The notes beneath the pieces are model-generated. The model saw only the letters and a list, made by a program, of their open reading frames with translations. It made no database searches and was not told where the DNA came from. A DNA stretch of 64,000 nucleotides from Aggregicoccus sp. 17bor-14. Lineage in GTDB: Bacteria > Myxococcota > Myxococcia > Myxococcales > Myxococcaceae. Shown one piece after another: positions 17,839 to 26,542 of this stretch. The stretch is from NCBI RefSeq assembly GCF_009659535.1, contig NZ_VJZZ01000013.1, positions 117,633 through 181,632 of the forward strand, written 5' to 3'. Each line of letters begins with the position of its first letter. Position 1 is the first letter of the stretch. Position numbers and translations under genes: made by a program.

Positions 17839-19962
17839 CTACGCCCCGCGCGCGAGCGGCAGGCGCACGCTGAAGGTGCTCCCCTCGCCCAGCGCGCTTG
17901 CCACGCTCACGCTGCCGCCCAGGGCGGTGACGAGCTGGTGGGTGATGAAGAGGCCCAGGCCGAGCCCGCCGTAGTGGCGCTCGGAGACGGCGCGTTCGAA
18001 GCGGCCGAAGATGCGCGCGCGGTGCTCCTCGGCGATGCCGATGCCCGCGTCCTGCACCTCGAGCCGCGCGTGCGCGCCGTCGGGCTCCAACACGGCGCGG
18101 AGGCGCACGGGCTTGCCCGCCCCGTACTTGAGCGCGTTGGAGACGAGGTTCGTCACCACCTGGTCCAGCCGCAGCCGGTCCCACTGGCCGATGACACTCT
18201 CGGGTACCTCCACCTCGAGCCGGCCGCCCGCGCGCTGCGCCTGCAGCTCGAAGCGCGCCGCCACCTCGCGCGCGAGTGCCCCCAGGTCCACCGGCTCGAG
18301 CCGCAGCTGGATGCGCCCCGCGCCGATGCGCGTCACGTCCAGCAGCCCGTCCACCAGGTCCGAGAGCTTGCGCACCTGGCGCCGCAGCATGTCGAGCTGC
18401 GCGGCGGGCAGCGGCACCTGCCCCGTGCGCTCGAGCACCGCCTGGCGCGCGAGGCTGTCCAGGCGCAGGAGCAGGCTGGTGAGGGGCGTCTTCAGCTCGT
18501 GGCTCGCCACGCTGAGGAACTCGTCGCGCAGCGCCACCGCCTTCTTCGCCTCGTGGTAGAGGCGCGCGCTCTCCAGCGCCACGGCGGCGCGGTGGCCGAA
18601 CTCCTCGGCGAAGCGCACGTCGTCCGGCTCGAGCCGGCCCGGCGCATCCGCCGCGAGCGTGAGCACGCCGAGCACCCGGCCGCGCAGCTGCAGCGGCGCC
18701 ACCAGCACGCCGTAGGGCCCCAGCGCCGCGAGCTGCGCGAGGTGCGTGTCCGAAGGCTCGTCCGGCTGCGCACCGAACAGCGCGTACAGGTGCGCGCGCC
18801 CGCTGGCCACCGTGCGCCACAGCGGGCTGTCCTCCCCGGGGCCCGGCAGCAGCGCCCCCGGCGCCTGCAGCGCCTGCTCGCGCGCGTGGTCCGCGTGCGC
18901 CACGGCCACGCGGCGAAGGCTCCCGTCCTCCTCCAGGAGGTCCACGAGGCACGCGTCCGCGAGGCTGCGGGTGGCCAGGTGCGCGACCCGCTGCAGCGTG
19001 GCCTCCGCGTCCTCGCGCGCATCGGCGAGCAGGGTGCTCGCGGCGGCGAGGAAGGCCAGGTGGCGCTCGCTGCGCTTGCCCTCGCCGAGGTCGATGTTGG
19101 TGCCCACCCACTCGCACACGCGGCCGCTCGCGTCGCGCACGGGCGCCGCGCGCGCGAGCATGTCGCGGTACACCCCGTCGCAGCGGCGCACCCGGTGCTG
19201 CACCTCGAAGAGGCCCGCGCCCTCTTCGGCATCCCGCACGGCGCGCGTCCAGGCGTTGCGGGTGCGCTCGCGGTCCTCGGGATGGATGGCCTCGAGGTAG
19301 CGCGCGCCGCGGCCGAGGAACTCCTCGCGCGGCTGCCCGGTGAAGGCGCGCCACGAGGGCGAGTCCTCCTGCACGCGGCCCGCCGAGTCCGTGGTCCACA
19401 CGATGTGGCTGGTGGCCAGCGCGAGCGAGCGGAAGCGCGCCTCGCTGCGCACCAGCTCCGCGGGCGCCTCCGGCACCACGGAGAGCCCCGCGGCCGGCGC
19501 GGGCTCGGCCTGCGCCGCCGGCCCAGCCGCGCGCACGGCGAGCGAGACGAGCGCGAGCAGCTTCGCGCCCAGCAGCTCGGGCGCCAGCTCCGCGGGCACC
19601 ACGTCCAGCGCGCCCAGGGCGTAGGCGGCCTGCACGCGCGCGGGGTCGCACCCGCCGGGCGCCGCGAGGAACACCAGCGCGAGCGAGGCCCCCGCGGGGC
19701 ACTCCCGCAGCCTGCGCGCGAGCGCCAGCGCGCAGGTGGCCGCGTTCGCCGGAGGGTCCGCCTGCAGGGAGAGGAGCGCGAGCGCGTAGCCCTCTCCCGC
19801 TGCGTGCGCGGCCTGCAGCGCGGCGAGCGCCGCGTCCACGCCGGGGACCTCGTCGATGCGCAGCCCCGGCACCGCCCTGCGCTGCGCCGGCGTGGGGGGC
19901 GCACCCACCCGCAGCACGCGCGCGGCCGGTGCAGGGGCCCCGGGCGCCTCGCGCATCTGCAT
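17839..19962 (-). CDS. Cytoplasmic histidine kinase: degenerate receiver-like-PAS-GAF-HisKA-HATPase
   Basis: A 707-residue soluble kinase; the ATG at 19962 with GGAG seven bases ahead is preferred over frames running on into the divergent Lgt gene. Residues about 12-150 have receiver-like alternating strands and helices (ALALLSLQADPPANA, LVFLAAPGGCDP, ALGALDVVPAE) but no acidic pocket or phospho-Asp, so this is a pseudo-receiver at best. PAS at about 180-300 (WRAFTGQPREEFLGRGARYL, AIHPEDRERT, RRCDGVYRDML). GAF at about 315-470 (SLADACLVDLLEEDGSLRRV). Kinase core: [20 protein letters not shown] (His about 486), VVTNLVSNALKYGAG, and YGGLGLGLFITHQLV. It closely resembles the kinases at 21561 and 25304 in the core. 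It is divergent from the Lgt gene (216 bp). Confidence 0.9.
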   Translation of the reverse strand: MQMREAPGAPAPAARVLRVGAPPTPAQRRAVPGLRIDEVPGVDAALAALQAAHAAGEGYALALLSLQADPPANAATCALALARRLRECPAGASLALVFLAAPGGCDPARVQAAYALGALDVVPAELAPELLGAKLLALVSLAVRAAGPAAQAEPAPAAGLSVVPEAPAELVRSEARFRSLALATSHIVWTTDSAGRVQEDSPSWRAFTGQPREEFLGRGARYLEAIHPEDRERTRNAWTRAVRDAEEGAGLFEVQHRVRRCDGVYRDMLARAAPVRDASGRVCEWVGTNIDLGEGKRSERHLAFLAAASTLLADAREDAEATLQRVAHLATRSLADACLVDLLEEDGSLRRVAVAHADHAREQALQAPGALLPGPGEDSPLWRTVASGRAHLYALFGAQPDEPSDTHLAQLAALGPYGVLVAPLQLRGRVLGVLTLAADAPGRLEPDDVRFAEEFGHRAAVALESARLYHEAKKAVALRDEFLSVASHELKTPLTSLLLRLDSLARQAVLERTGQVPLPAAQLDMLRRQVRKLSDLVDGLLDVTRIGAGRIQLRLEPVDLGALAREVAARFELQAQRAGGRLEVEVPESVIGQWDRLRLDQVVTNLVSNALKYGAGKPVRLRAVLEPDGAHARLEVQDAGIGIAEEHRARIFGRFERAVSERHYGGLGLGLFITHQLVTALGGSVSVASALGEGSTFSVRLPLARGA

Positions 19963-20178
19963 CAGCTGCTCCACAGCGAGGCCACCCCCTGATCGCGGCC
20001 CGGCAAGCTTCCCAGACCTGCCGCCCCGGACGCCAGCACCCCCTCCCCGGGGCCCCGGGTCCCCCCGGACACGATGGAGGCGCGCGCGCGGGCGCCTGGT
20101 GCGGCTGCTCGCCCGGGGCGCGACTTTCCGGCGCAGGTGGGATAGGCGTGGAGGCCTCACCCGCAGGAGGCCCACCCC

Positions 20179-21003
20179 GTGATTCCGTACTTCAAGCCCC
20201 CCGTGCTGCACCTCGGGCCCTTCACCCTCGAGGTGTTCGGGCTCTTCGTCGCCGCCGGCATCCTGCTCGCCTCGCGCATCGGCGGCCGCGCCGCGCAGCG
20301 CGACGGGCTGAGCCAGGACGTGTTCCTCGACTACGCGCCGTGGGGCGTGGGCGCGGGCGTGGTGGTGGGGCACCTCGTGCACCTGTTCCTCTACCACCCG
20401 GAGGAGCTCTCCAAGAGCCCCTTCCAGGTCTTCAAGGTGTGGGAGGGGCTGTCGTCGTTTGGAGGCCTGCTGGGCGCGCTGCTCGCCGCGGCCCTCTTCT
20501 TCCGCGCGCGCAAGCTGCGCTTCGGCGACTACGCGGACACCTTCGGGCTCGCGGTGCCCTGGGGCTGGGCGGTGGCGCGCCTGGGCTGCTTCGCGGTGCA
20601 CGACCACCCGGGCGTGCCCACGGACTTCTTCCTCGCGGTGAACTTCCCCGGCGGCCCGCGCCACGACCTCGGCCTCTACGACGCGCTGTGGCTGTTCGGC
20701 ATCGCACTGCTGATGACGTACCTGTGGCGCTCGCACAAGCTGACCGGCCGCCTGCTGCCGCTCACCGCGCTGCTCTACGCGCCCGCCCGCTTCTTCTTCG
20801 ACTCGCTGCGCGCGCGCGACCTGAGCTACGTGGACGCGCGCTACCTCGGGCTCACCCCCGCGCAGTACTTCTGCGCCTTCCTCGTGGTGTACGGGGTGGT
20901 GTTCCTCGCGCGCGGCCACCGGCGCGGCAGCAGCAGCGCCGAGGGCGGCGCCCGCGCCGTGGCTCCGGGCGGCAGCCCCGCGGCGAGCGCGCGCCGCCGC
21001 TAG
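20179..21003 (+). CDS. lgt: Lgt-like prolipoprotein diacylglyceryl transferase (divergent paralogue)
   Basis: A 274-residue integral membrane protein with about seven hydrophobic helices and Lgt-family layout. Lgt transfers diacylglycerol from phosphatidylglycerol to the lipobox Cys of prolipoproteins. Family features: start IPYFKPPVLHLGPFTLEVFG, the SSFGGLLGA loop, and RLLPLTALLYAPARFFFDSL near the C-terminus. The hallmark GRxGNFxNxE is altered here to VARLGCFAVHDHPGV: the Arg and Gly persist but the Asn/Glu pattern is lost. This suggests a paralogue with changed substrate or activity; such extra copies are frequent in Myxococcota. GTG start with AGGAGG at 20165-20170, eight bases ahead. The C-terminus is an Arg/Ser/Ala-rich tail. 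Convergent with a lipoprotein gene, which is suggestive but may be chance. Confidence 0.8.
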   Translation: MIPYFKPPVLHLGPFTLEVFGLFVAAGILLASRIGGRAAQRDGLSQDVFLDYAPWGVGAGVVVGHLVHLFLYHPEELSKSPFQVFKVWEGLSSFGGLLGALLAAALFFRARKLRFGDYADTFGLAVPWGWAVARLGCFAVHDHPGVPTDFFLAVNFPGGPRHDLGLYDALWLFGIALLMTYLWRSHKLTGRLLPLTALLYAPARFFFDSLRARDLSYVDARYLGLTPAQYFCAFLVVYGVVFLARGHRRGSSSAEGGARAVAPGGSPAASARRR

Positions 21004-21036
21004 GCGCGCTCCGGGGGCGCGCTCTCGGGATGCCCC

Positions 21037-21465
21037 TCACTGCACCACGAGCGCGCCCTTGAACATCTCCATGCCGCAGGTGAAGGCGAGCTCGCCGGAC
21101 TTCGGGGCGAGCACCTCCACCAGCACCGTCTGTCCCACCGGCAGGTCGCGCTCGAGCTTCAGCGCGGGGAACACCACCTTGTCCCCGCAGTTCTCCGCGT
21201 CCTTGCGGTGGAAGGCGAGCTTCACGCTCTGTCCGGCCTTCACCGGAATCCGCGCGGGCGAGTAGCCCTCGGCGCCCACCTCCACGCGCACCGCGCCGTC
21301 CGGCAGGGGCGCAGCGGCCGGGGTGGACGCGGCCGAGGCGCCCGTGTGCACCGCGTCCCCTTCACTGCCCGCGTGCGCCTCGCGCGCCTCGGGTGCGGGC
21401 GAGGGCTTCTGGCAGGCGGCGGCGGGGAGCAGCAGCAGCAGGGCGGCGAGGCGGGAGGGCGTCAT
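21037..21465 (-). CDS. Cupredoxin-domain lipoprotein
   Basis: A 142-residue exported lipoprotein. The signal ends in LLLLLPAAACQK, with Cys19 as the lipidation site (lipobox AAAC). A Ser/Ala/Pro/Glu linker reaches to about residue 52. The rest is a small cupredoxin fold: VEVGAEGYSPARIPVKAGQS, ENCGDKVVFPALKLERDLPV, VLVEVLAPKSGELAFTCGME and MFKGALVV. The pattern Cys...FTCGMxMFKG is that of the EfeO/heavy-metal-associated cupredoxin domain family, in which Cys, Met and neighbouring residues bind copper or a similar metal. Here the His of a classic plastocyanin site is absent, so electron transfer is less likely than metal binding. The orientation places it tail-to-tail with the Lgt-like gene and downstream of nothing on its own strand except the kinase at 21561, 95 bp away. 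Confidence 0.85.
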   Translation of the reverse strand: MTPSRLAALLLLLPAAACQKPSPAPEAREAHAGSEGDAVHTGASAASTPAAAPLPDGAVRVEVGAEGYSPARIPVKAGQSVKLAFHRKDAENCGDKVVFPALKLERDLPVGQTVLVEVLAPKSGELAFTCGMEMFKGALVVQ

Positions 21466-21560
21466 GGCGGGAGCGGTCTCCGGGAGGGGGCGGGGTGGGT
21501 CTCCACCAGCCTGTGCACGCCCCGGGCCCGCGCGCCAGCCTGGCGTATCGACCCGCACGC

Positions 21561-23192
21561 CTAGAGCGGCAGCAGCACCTCGAAGCGCGCGCCCTCGCCC
21601 GGCGCGCTGTGCACGCGGATGTCGCCGCCCATCGCGTCCACCACCTGCTTCACGATCCACAGGCCCAGCCCGAAGCCGCTGTAGTGCCGCTCGCTCTGCA
21701 GCCGCTCGAAGCGGCGGAAGAGGCGCGCCTGCTGCTCGGGCGCGATGCCGATGCCGCCGTCCTGCACGCACAGGCGCGCGGCCGCACCGCCTCCGGGGAG
21801 GCGACAGGCCTCGAGCGTCACCTGCAGGGGCGTCCCCGCGCCGTACTTCATCGCGTTGGAGACCAGGTTCGTCACCACCTGGTCCACGCGCAGCCGGTCC
21901 AGCGCGCCCACGAGGCCCTCGGGCAGCGCGACCCGCAGCGTGCAGCCTGCGCGCGCGAGGTCCTCGCCCGCGCGCGCGAGCACCTCGCGCACCAGCTCGG
22001 CGAGGTCCAGGGCTTCCGGCTCCAGGCGCAGGCGCCCGGCGCTGATGCGCGAGAGGTCCAGCAGCTCGCTCACCAGGCTCGCGAGCCGCCGCAGCTGCCG
22101 GCCCACCACCTGGAACTTCACCCCCACCTGCTCGAGCCCGGGCGTGTGCGGGGGCAGCTCCGCGAGCCGCCGCTCCAGGCTCTGCACCTGCAGCTTGAGG
22201 CTGGTGAGGGGCGTGTTCAGCTCGTGGCTCGCGATGGAGAGGAACGCGTCGCGCGCGCCGATCGCCGCCTGGCTCTCGGCGTAGAGGCGCGCGTTGTCGA
22301 TGGCCACCCCCGCGCGCGCCGCGAGCGCCTCGAGCAGCTGCAGGTCGTGCGGCTCGAAGACGAAGCCGGACTCGCTCGAGCTCACGCTGAGCGCGCCCAG
22401 GGCGCGGCCCCGCGCCACCAGCGGCACCAGCGCGAGCTTCGTCACCCCCAGCGCCTCGAGCAGCCGCAGGTGCTCCTCGCTCTGCGCGAGCCGCTGCAGC
22501 GCCTCGCGCGTGGGCCGCAGCACCAGCGTGCGCCGCTCCTCCATCGCGCGCAGCCGCTCGTGCCCTGCGCGCGCGAGCCCCCAGCGCTCCTGCAGCGTGC
22601 GCAGGATGTCCGCGCGCGCGGGGTCGCGGTGCACGACCACCGCCTGGCGCAGCGAGCCGTCCTCCTCGAGCAGGTCCACCACGCAGCACTCCGCCACGTG
22701 CTCCTGCACCAGCTGCGCGAGCGTGCGCAGCGTCTCGTCCACGTCGAGCGAGGCGAGCAGCCGCTCTCCGGCCTCCGCGAGGAAGCGCGAGCGCTCGTCG
22801 CGCCGGCGCAGCGCCTCCTCCGTGTGGCGGCGCGCGCTCACGTCCCGCACGAAGCCCAGCCAGCGTCCGTCCCTCAGCGCGCAGGCGGTGAGCTCCACCG
22901 GCAGCCGCTTGCCGTCCGCGCGCACCAGCGTCCACTCCCCCGTCTCGCGCACCTCGGGCCCGGCGCGCGCGCGGGTGCGCAGCTGCTCGAAGCGCGCGCG
23001 CTCCTCGGGCACGAGCAGCTGCGCGACCGGGCGGCCGCACAGCTCGCTGCGCACGGCGCCCAGCAGCAGGCAGCCCGCGGGGTTCGCGTCCGTGAGGCGC
23101 CCCTCGGCGTCCGCCGTGAAGAGGCCGTCCGGCGAGTGCTCCACCAGCGCGCAGGCGAGGTCCTCGGGCTGCAACGGCTGGGGGCAGGGCAT
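21561..23192 (-). CDS. Cytoplasmic histidine kinase: PAS-GAF-HisKA-HATPase
   Basis: A 543-residue soluble sensor kinase. PAS at about 10-125 (LVEHSPDGLFTADAEGRLTD, ANPAGCLLLGAV, WLGFVRDVSARR). GAF at about 145-300 (LVQEHVAECCVVDLLEEDGS; LVPLVARGRALGALSVSSSE). The H-box reads FLSIASHELNTPLTSLKLQV with His about 320; Asn replaces the usual Lys of HELKTP, a tolerated change. N-box QVVTNLVSNAMKYGAG, and G-boxes to HYSGFGLGLWIVKQVVDAMG. No transmembrane segment, receiver or output domain. The ATG at 23192 begins MPCPQPLQPEDLACALVEHS; upstream sequence in frame is shadow of the next gene. Its start is 156 bp from that of the divergent PAS-PAS-GAF gene, suggesting common control of a signalling pair. 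Confidence 0.9.
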   Translation of the reverse strand: MPCPQPLQPEDLACALVEHSPDGLFTADAEGRLTDANPAGCLLLGAVRSELCGRPVAQLLVPEERARFEQLRTRARAGPEVRETGEWTLVRADGKRLPVELTACALRDGRWLGFVRDVSARRHTEEALRRRDERSRFLAEAGERLLASLDVDETLRTLAQLVQEHVAECCVVDLLEEDGSLRQAVVVHRDPARADILRTLQERWGLARAGHERLRAMEERRTLVLRPTREALQRLAQSEEHLRLLEALGVTKLALVPLVARGRALGALSVSSSESGFVFEPHDLQLLEALAARAGVAIDNARLYAESQAAIGARDAFLSIASHELNTPLTSLKLQVQSLERRLAELPPHTPGLEQVGVKFQVVGRQLRRLASLVSELLDLSRISAGRLRLEPEALDLAELVREVLARAGEDLARAGCTLRVALPEGLVGALDRLRVDQVVTNLVSNAMKYGAGTPLQVTLEACRLPGGGAAARLCVQDGGIGIAPEQQARLFRRFERLQSERHYSGFGLGLWIVKQVVDAMGGDIRVHSAPGEGARFEVLLPL

Positions 23193-23348
23193 GGCGGGGG
23201 CCCCGTCTTTGCCCTCCCGGAGCCTCCGGTGTCCAGCGCCGCCCCGGCCGGCGATGGACACTGGAGGACACTCCCGGTGTGGGTGCTGCGGGGCTTCCCA
23301 TCTGCCCGCAGTTGCGGGGAGGATGTGCGCTGGGTCGGGCGCGGGCCG

Positions 23349-24686
23349 ATGGCGCGCAGCGGCCCCAGGGGCACACACCACGTGAAGCGGCAAGAGCAGC
23401 CCGGGCCCGCGCCCGCGCCTGCGGACCCAGAGAGCCAGGCGCGCACGCTCGCCTTCGCGCACGAGGCCGTGGTGCTGGTGGACATGGAGGGCCGCATCCT
23501 CTTCTGGAGCGAGGGGGCCCGGGCGCTCTACGGCTACAGCGCGCAGGAGGCGCTCGGCCAGAAGGTGCAGGTGCTGCTGCGCACCGAGCTGCCCATGCCG
23601 ATGGAGGAGGCCTGGGCGCAGACGCTGCGGCAGGGGCAGTGGACGGGGGACGTGGTGCACACCACGCGCTCGGGCGCGCGGGTGACGGTGCACAGCCACT
23701 GGGCGCTGAGTGCGGACGGCGCGGGCGGGCGCACCCTGCTGTTGAGCAACCGCGACATCACCGAGCGCAAGGAGGCGGAGCGCCAGCGCATCGAGGCGCT
23801 CGCGCTGCTGGAGGGCCTGCTGGACTCGGCGCCGGTGGGGCTCGCCTTCGTGGACCGCGACCTGCGCTACGTGCGCATCAACCGGGTGCTCGCCGCGATG
23901 AACGGCGTGCCGCCCGAGCACACCGTGGGGCGCACGGTGCGCGAGGTGGTGGGCGATGCGGTCGCGGACCTGGTGGAGCCGGTGATGCGCTTCGTCTTCG
24001 AGTCCGGCCAGCCCGTGCACGAGCGGGAGCTCGCCTCCAGCCTGCCCGCCGCCCCGCAGCGGCGCGCCTGGCGGCTGAGCCACTACCCGGTGCGCGATGC
24101 GCAGGGCCGGGTGCACGTGGTGGGCACGGTGGTGCAGGACATCACCGAGTCCCTGCGCGACCAGGAGCGCACCGCGCGGCTGCAGGCGGCCACCAGCGCG
24201 CTCTCGCGCGCGCTCACCCCCGAGGAGGTGGGGCGCGTGGTGCTCAGCGAGGCGGTGCGGGGGCTGGGGGCGCGCCGCGGCCTCGCCTACCTGCGCGAGC
24301 GCGGGGAGCGCCGCCTGCGGGTGCTCGCCGAGGTGGGCTACGGCGGGGCCGTGCCCGAGCGCGTGCAGGTGCTCGACGCCGAGGACCGCTCCAACCCGGT
24401 GGTGGACGTGCTGCACCTGGGCGAGCCGGTGTGGATCGAGTCGATGGAGGAGTTCCGCCAGCGCTACCCCGGCTTCGTGCCGCTGCCGGGCGCGCAGGCG
24501 AGCGCGGCGTGGGCGGCGCTGCCCATGCACGGGGACGACCAGCCGGTGGGCTCGCTGCTGCTCTCCTTCACGGAGGCGCGCACGCTCTCGCCGCAGGACC
24601 GCTCCTTCCTGCGGGTGCTCGCGCAGCAGTGCGCCATCGCGCTCGAGCGCGCGCGGCTCTACCGCGAGGCGCGCGGGGCGGGCTGA
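23349..24686 (+). CDS. PAS-PAS-GAF sensory protein lacking a kinase module
   Basis: A 445-residue soluble sensor with no output domain. PAS 1 at about 30-150 (AVVLVDMEGRILFWSEGARA, LYGYSAQEALGQ, then RDITERKEAERQ). PAS 2 at about 155-280 (LLDSAPVGLAFVDRDLRYVR, AAMNGVPPEHTVGRTVREVV). GAF at about 290-440 (SALSRALTPEEVGRVVLSEA; AWAALPMHGDDQPVGSLLLS). It stops after QQCAIALERARLYREARGAG, precisely where the kinases nearby continue into [12 protein letters not shown]. So it is either a kinase that has lost its catalytic half or a sensor for a partner kinase. The start is uncertain: ATG 23349 or GTG 23382, neither with a good ribosome site. Its 3' end overlaps the convergent receiver gene by 28 bases. 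Confidence 0.8.
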   Translation: MARSGPRGTHHVKRQEQPGPAPAPADPESQARTLAFAHEAVVLVDMEGRILFWSEGARALYGYSAQEALGQKVQVLLRTELPMPMEEAWAQTLRQGQWTGDVVHTTRSGARVTVHSHWALSADGAGGRTLLLSNRDITERKEAERQRIEALALLEGLLDSAPVGLAFVDRDLRYVRINRVLAAMNGVPPEHTVGRTVREVVGDAVADLVEPVMRFVFESGQPVHERELASSLPAAPQRRAWRLSHYPVRDAQGRVHVVGTVVQDITESLRDQERTARLQAATSALSRALTPEEVGRVVLSEAVRGLGARRGLAYLRERGERRLRVLAEVGYGGAVPERVQVLDAEDRSNPVVDVLHLGEPVWIESMEEFRQRYPGFVPLPGAQASAAWAALPMHGDDQPVGSLLLSFTEARTLSPQDRSFLRVLAQQCAIALERARLYREARGAG

Positions 24687-25090
24687 GGCGCGGGGCCGAG
24701 CAGCTGCAGCAGCGCGGGCAGGGACAGGGGCTTGTGCAGCACCGCGCTCAGGGGCAGGTCCTCCGGGACGTGGGGCTCCGAGGTGAGCACCACGAGCCGC
24801 AGCCCCTGCAGCGCCCCCTGCAGCTGCAGCAGGCGCACGAGCGAGGGGCCGTCCATCACCGGCATCGAGAGGTCCAGCACCACGGTGCAGGGGCGCGGCA
24901 GGGAGGCGAGCGCGAGCAGCGCCTCGCGCCCGTCCGCCGCGCAGGCCACCCGGTAGCCGTGCGCCTGCAGCGCCTCGGCGAGGGCTGAGCGGTTCGCCGG
25001 CTCGTCGTCGACGACGAGCACGTCGCCGGGCGCGTCGCCGGGCGCGTCGGCGCGAGGGTCGCGGAGGGTGTGGAGTGGGGAGTCCGTCAC
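24659..25090 (-). CDS. Single-domain response regulator (CheY-like)
   Basis: A 143-residue stand-alone receiver. The acidic pocket is DVLVVDDEPANRSALAEALQ, the phospho-acceptor Asp lies in VVLDLSMPVMDGPSLV, the switch Ser/Thr in RLVVLTSEPH, and the conserved Lys in LHKPLSLPALL. No DNA-binding or enzymatic domain follows, so it relays phosphate or binds a target. A tandem Gly-Asp-Ala-Pro repeat (ADAPGDAPGD) sits just before the receiver. The GTG at 25090, with AAGGA six bases ahead, gives TDSPLHTLRD; no ATG is available in frame. It is a plausible partner for the kinases at 21561 or 25304 or for the PAS-PAS-GAF protein, with which it overlaps by 28 bases tail to tail. A 214-bp gap separates it from the divergent hybrid kinase. 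Confidence 0.85.
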   Translation of the reverse strand: MTDSPLHTLRDPRADAPGDAPGDVLVVDDEPANRSALAEALQAHGYRVACAADGREALLALASLPRPCTVVLDLSMPVMDGPSLVRLLQLQGALQGLRLVVLTSEPHVPEDLPLSAVLHKPLSLPALLQLLGPAPQPAPRASR

Positions 25091-25303
25091 GGCAGTCCTT
25101 CGTACGCTCTCCTGCCCGTAAGGCCAGGAGACGCACCGGAGCTTCGCCTCGGACGGGGCCGGGTCAAGGAAACCGCCCCACCCCCGTCCTTCGGTACAGG
25201 CAGGCAAGCGGCCTCGGAGGCGCCGGGACAGGCGGGGGGAGTGTGCGGGAGCGGCGCCCGGTTCTGTCCACAACCTCGGGGGGCCGAGAGGAAGACCGCG
25301 AAG

Positions 25304-26542
25304 GTGACCGAAGGGCCGTCCGCAGTTGCCAGCATCCTCATCGTCGACGACCACCCGGGCAACCTGCTGGCCCTGGAGGGTGCGCTCGCGCCGCTCGGCC
25401 AGCGCCTGGTGCGCGCGAGCACGGGCGAGGAGGCCCTGCGCGCCGCGCTGCGCGAGGAGTTCGCCTGCGTGCTGCTGGACGTGCACATGGGCGGCGGCAT
25501 CGACGGCTTCGAGACGGCGCGCCTGCTCAAGGGCCGCGAGAAGAGCCGCCACACCCCCATCCTCTTCCTCACCGGCACCGTGCAGGACCAGAGCTTCCTG
25601 CACCGCGCGTACGAGCACGGCGCGGTGGACTACCTGCTCAAGCCCTTCGACCCGGACGTGCTGCTGGCCAAGGTGCGCGTGTTCACGGACCTGTACCTGC
25701 TGCGCGAGCGGGTGAAGGGCATCGAGCGCGCGGAGGCGGCGCGCGAGGAGGCCGAGCGCCAGCGCGCGCTGCTCGAGGCGCGCGCGGCGCAGATGCAGCA
25801 GCTGGCGCAGGAGCGCGAGCACGCGCTGCGGCTGCGCGACGAGTTTCTCACCGTGGCCGCGCACGAGCTGAAGACGCCGCTCACCCCGCTGCACCTGCGG
25901 CTCGCGAGCCTCGCGCGGGTGACCGAGGCCGAGCCCACGGGCGCGCTCTCGCACGGGCGGCTCGCGCAGGAGCTGGACGTGATGCGGCGCCAGGTGCGCA
26001 AGCTCGCGGACCTCATCAACGACCTGCTCGATGCGAGCCGCATCGCGGCGGGCCGCCTGCAGCCGGGGGCGCGCGAGCCGGTGGACCTGGGGCAGCTCGC
26101 GCAGGAGGTGGCCGCAAGGCTGCAGCCCGCGGCGCGCGAGTCGGGCTCGGCGCTGGATGTGCGCGTGGAGGCGCCCTCACCCGTGGCGCTCGTGGACCGG
26201 CCGCGCATCGAGCAGGTGCTGAGCAACCTGCTCACCAACGCGCTCACCTACGGCGGCGGCGAGCCCGTGCTGGTCTCCGTGCGCGCCGAGGGCGAGCGCG
26301 CGGTGCTGCAGGTGCAGGACCGCGGCATCGGCATCGCGACCGCGCAGCTCGCGCGCATCTTCGAGCGCTACGAGCGCGCGGTGAGCGAGAGCCACTACGG
26401 AGGCCTCGGGCTCGGGCTCTACATCGCGCGGCAGATCGTGGAGGACCACGGCGGCCGCATCCGCGCCGAGAGCCGCCCGGGCGAGGGCAGCACCTTCACC
26501 GTGGATCTGCCCCTGTCCCCTCCTCCTCCGCCAGGGGCCTAG
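25304..26542 (+). CDS. Receiver-histidine kinase hybrid (N-terminal receiver)
   Basis: A 412-residue protein. Receiver at about 10-130: SILIVDDHPGNLLALEGALA, phospho-Asp in CVLLDVHMGGGIDGFE (an extra GGG in the loop after the Asp), TPILFLTGT and DYLLKPFDP. A coiled-coil linker of about 40 residues (ERAEAAREEAERQRALLEAR) connects to the kinase core, with H-box FLTVAAHELKTPLTPLHLRL, N-box QVLSNLLTNALTYGGG, and G-boxes through SHYGGLGLGLYIARQIVEDH. This receiver-first layout (as in the 916-residue protein at 42478) usually lets an upstream phosphodonor tune the kinase. GTG start; GAGAGGAAG lies about 10 bases before it. The final Pro-rich tail SPPPPPGA overlaps the convergent reductase gene stop by four bases. 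Confidence 0.9.
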   Translation: MTEGPSAVASILIVDDHPGNLLALEGALAPLGQRLVRASTGEEALRAALREEFACVLLDVHMGGGIDGFETARLLKGREKSRHTPILFLTGTVQDQSFLHRAYEHGAVDYLLKPFDPDVLLAKVRVFTDLYLLRERVKGIERAEAAREEAERQRALLEARAAQMQQLAQEREHALRLRDEFLTVAAHELKTPLTPLHLRLASLARVTEAEPTGALSHGRLAQELDVMRRQVRKLADLINDLLDASRIAAGRLQPGAREPVDLGQLAQEVAARLQPAARESGSALDVRVEAPSPVALVDRPRIEQVLSNLLTNALTYGGGEPVLVSVRAEGERAVLQVQDRGIGIATAQLARIFERYERAVSESHYGGLGLGLYIARQIVEDHGGRIRAESRPGEGSTFTVDLPLSPPPPPGA

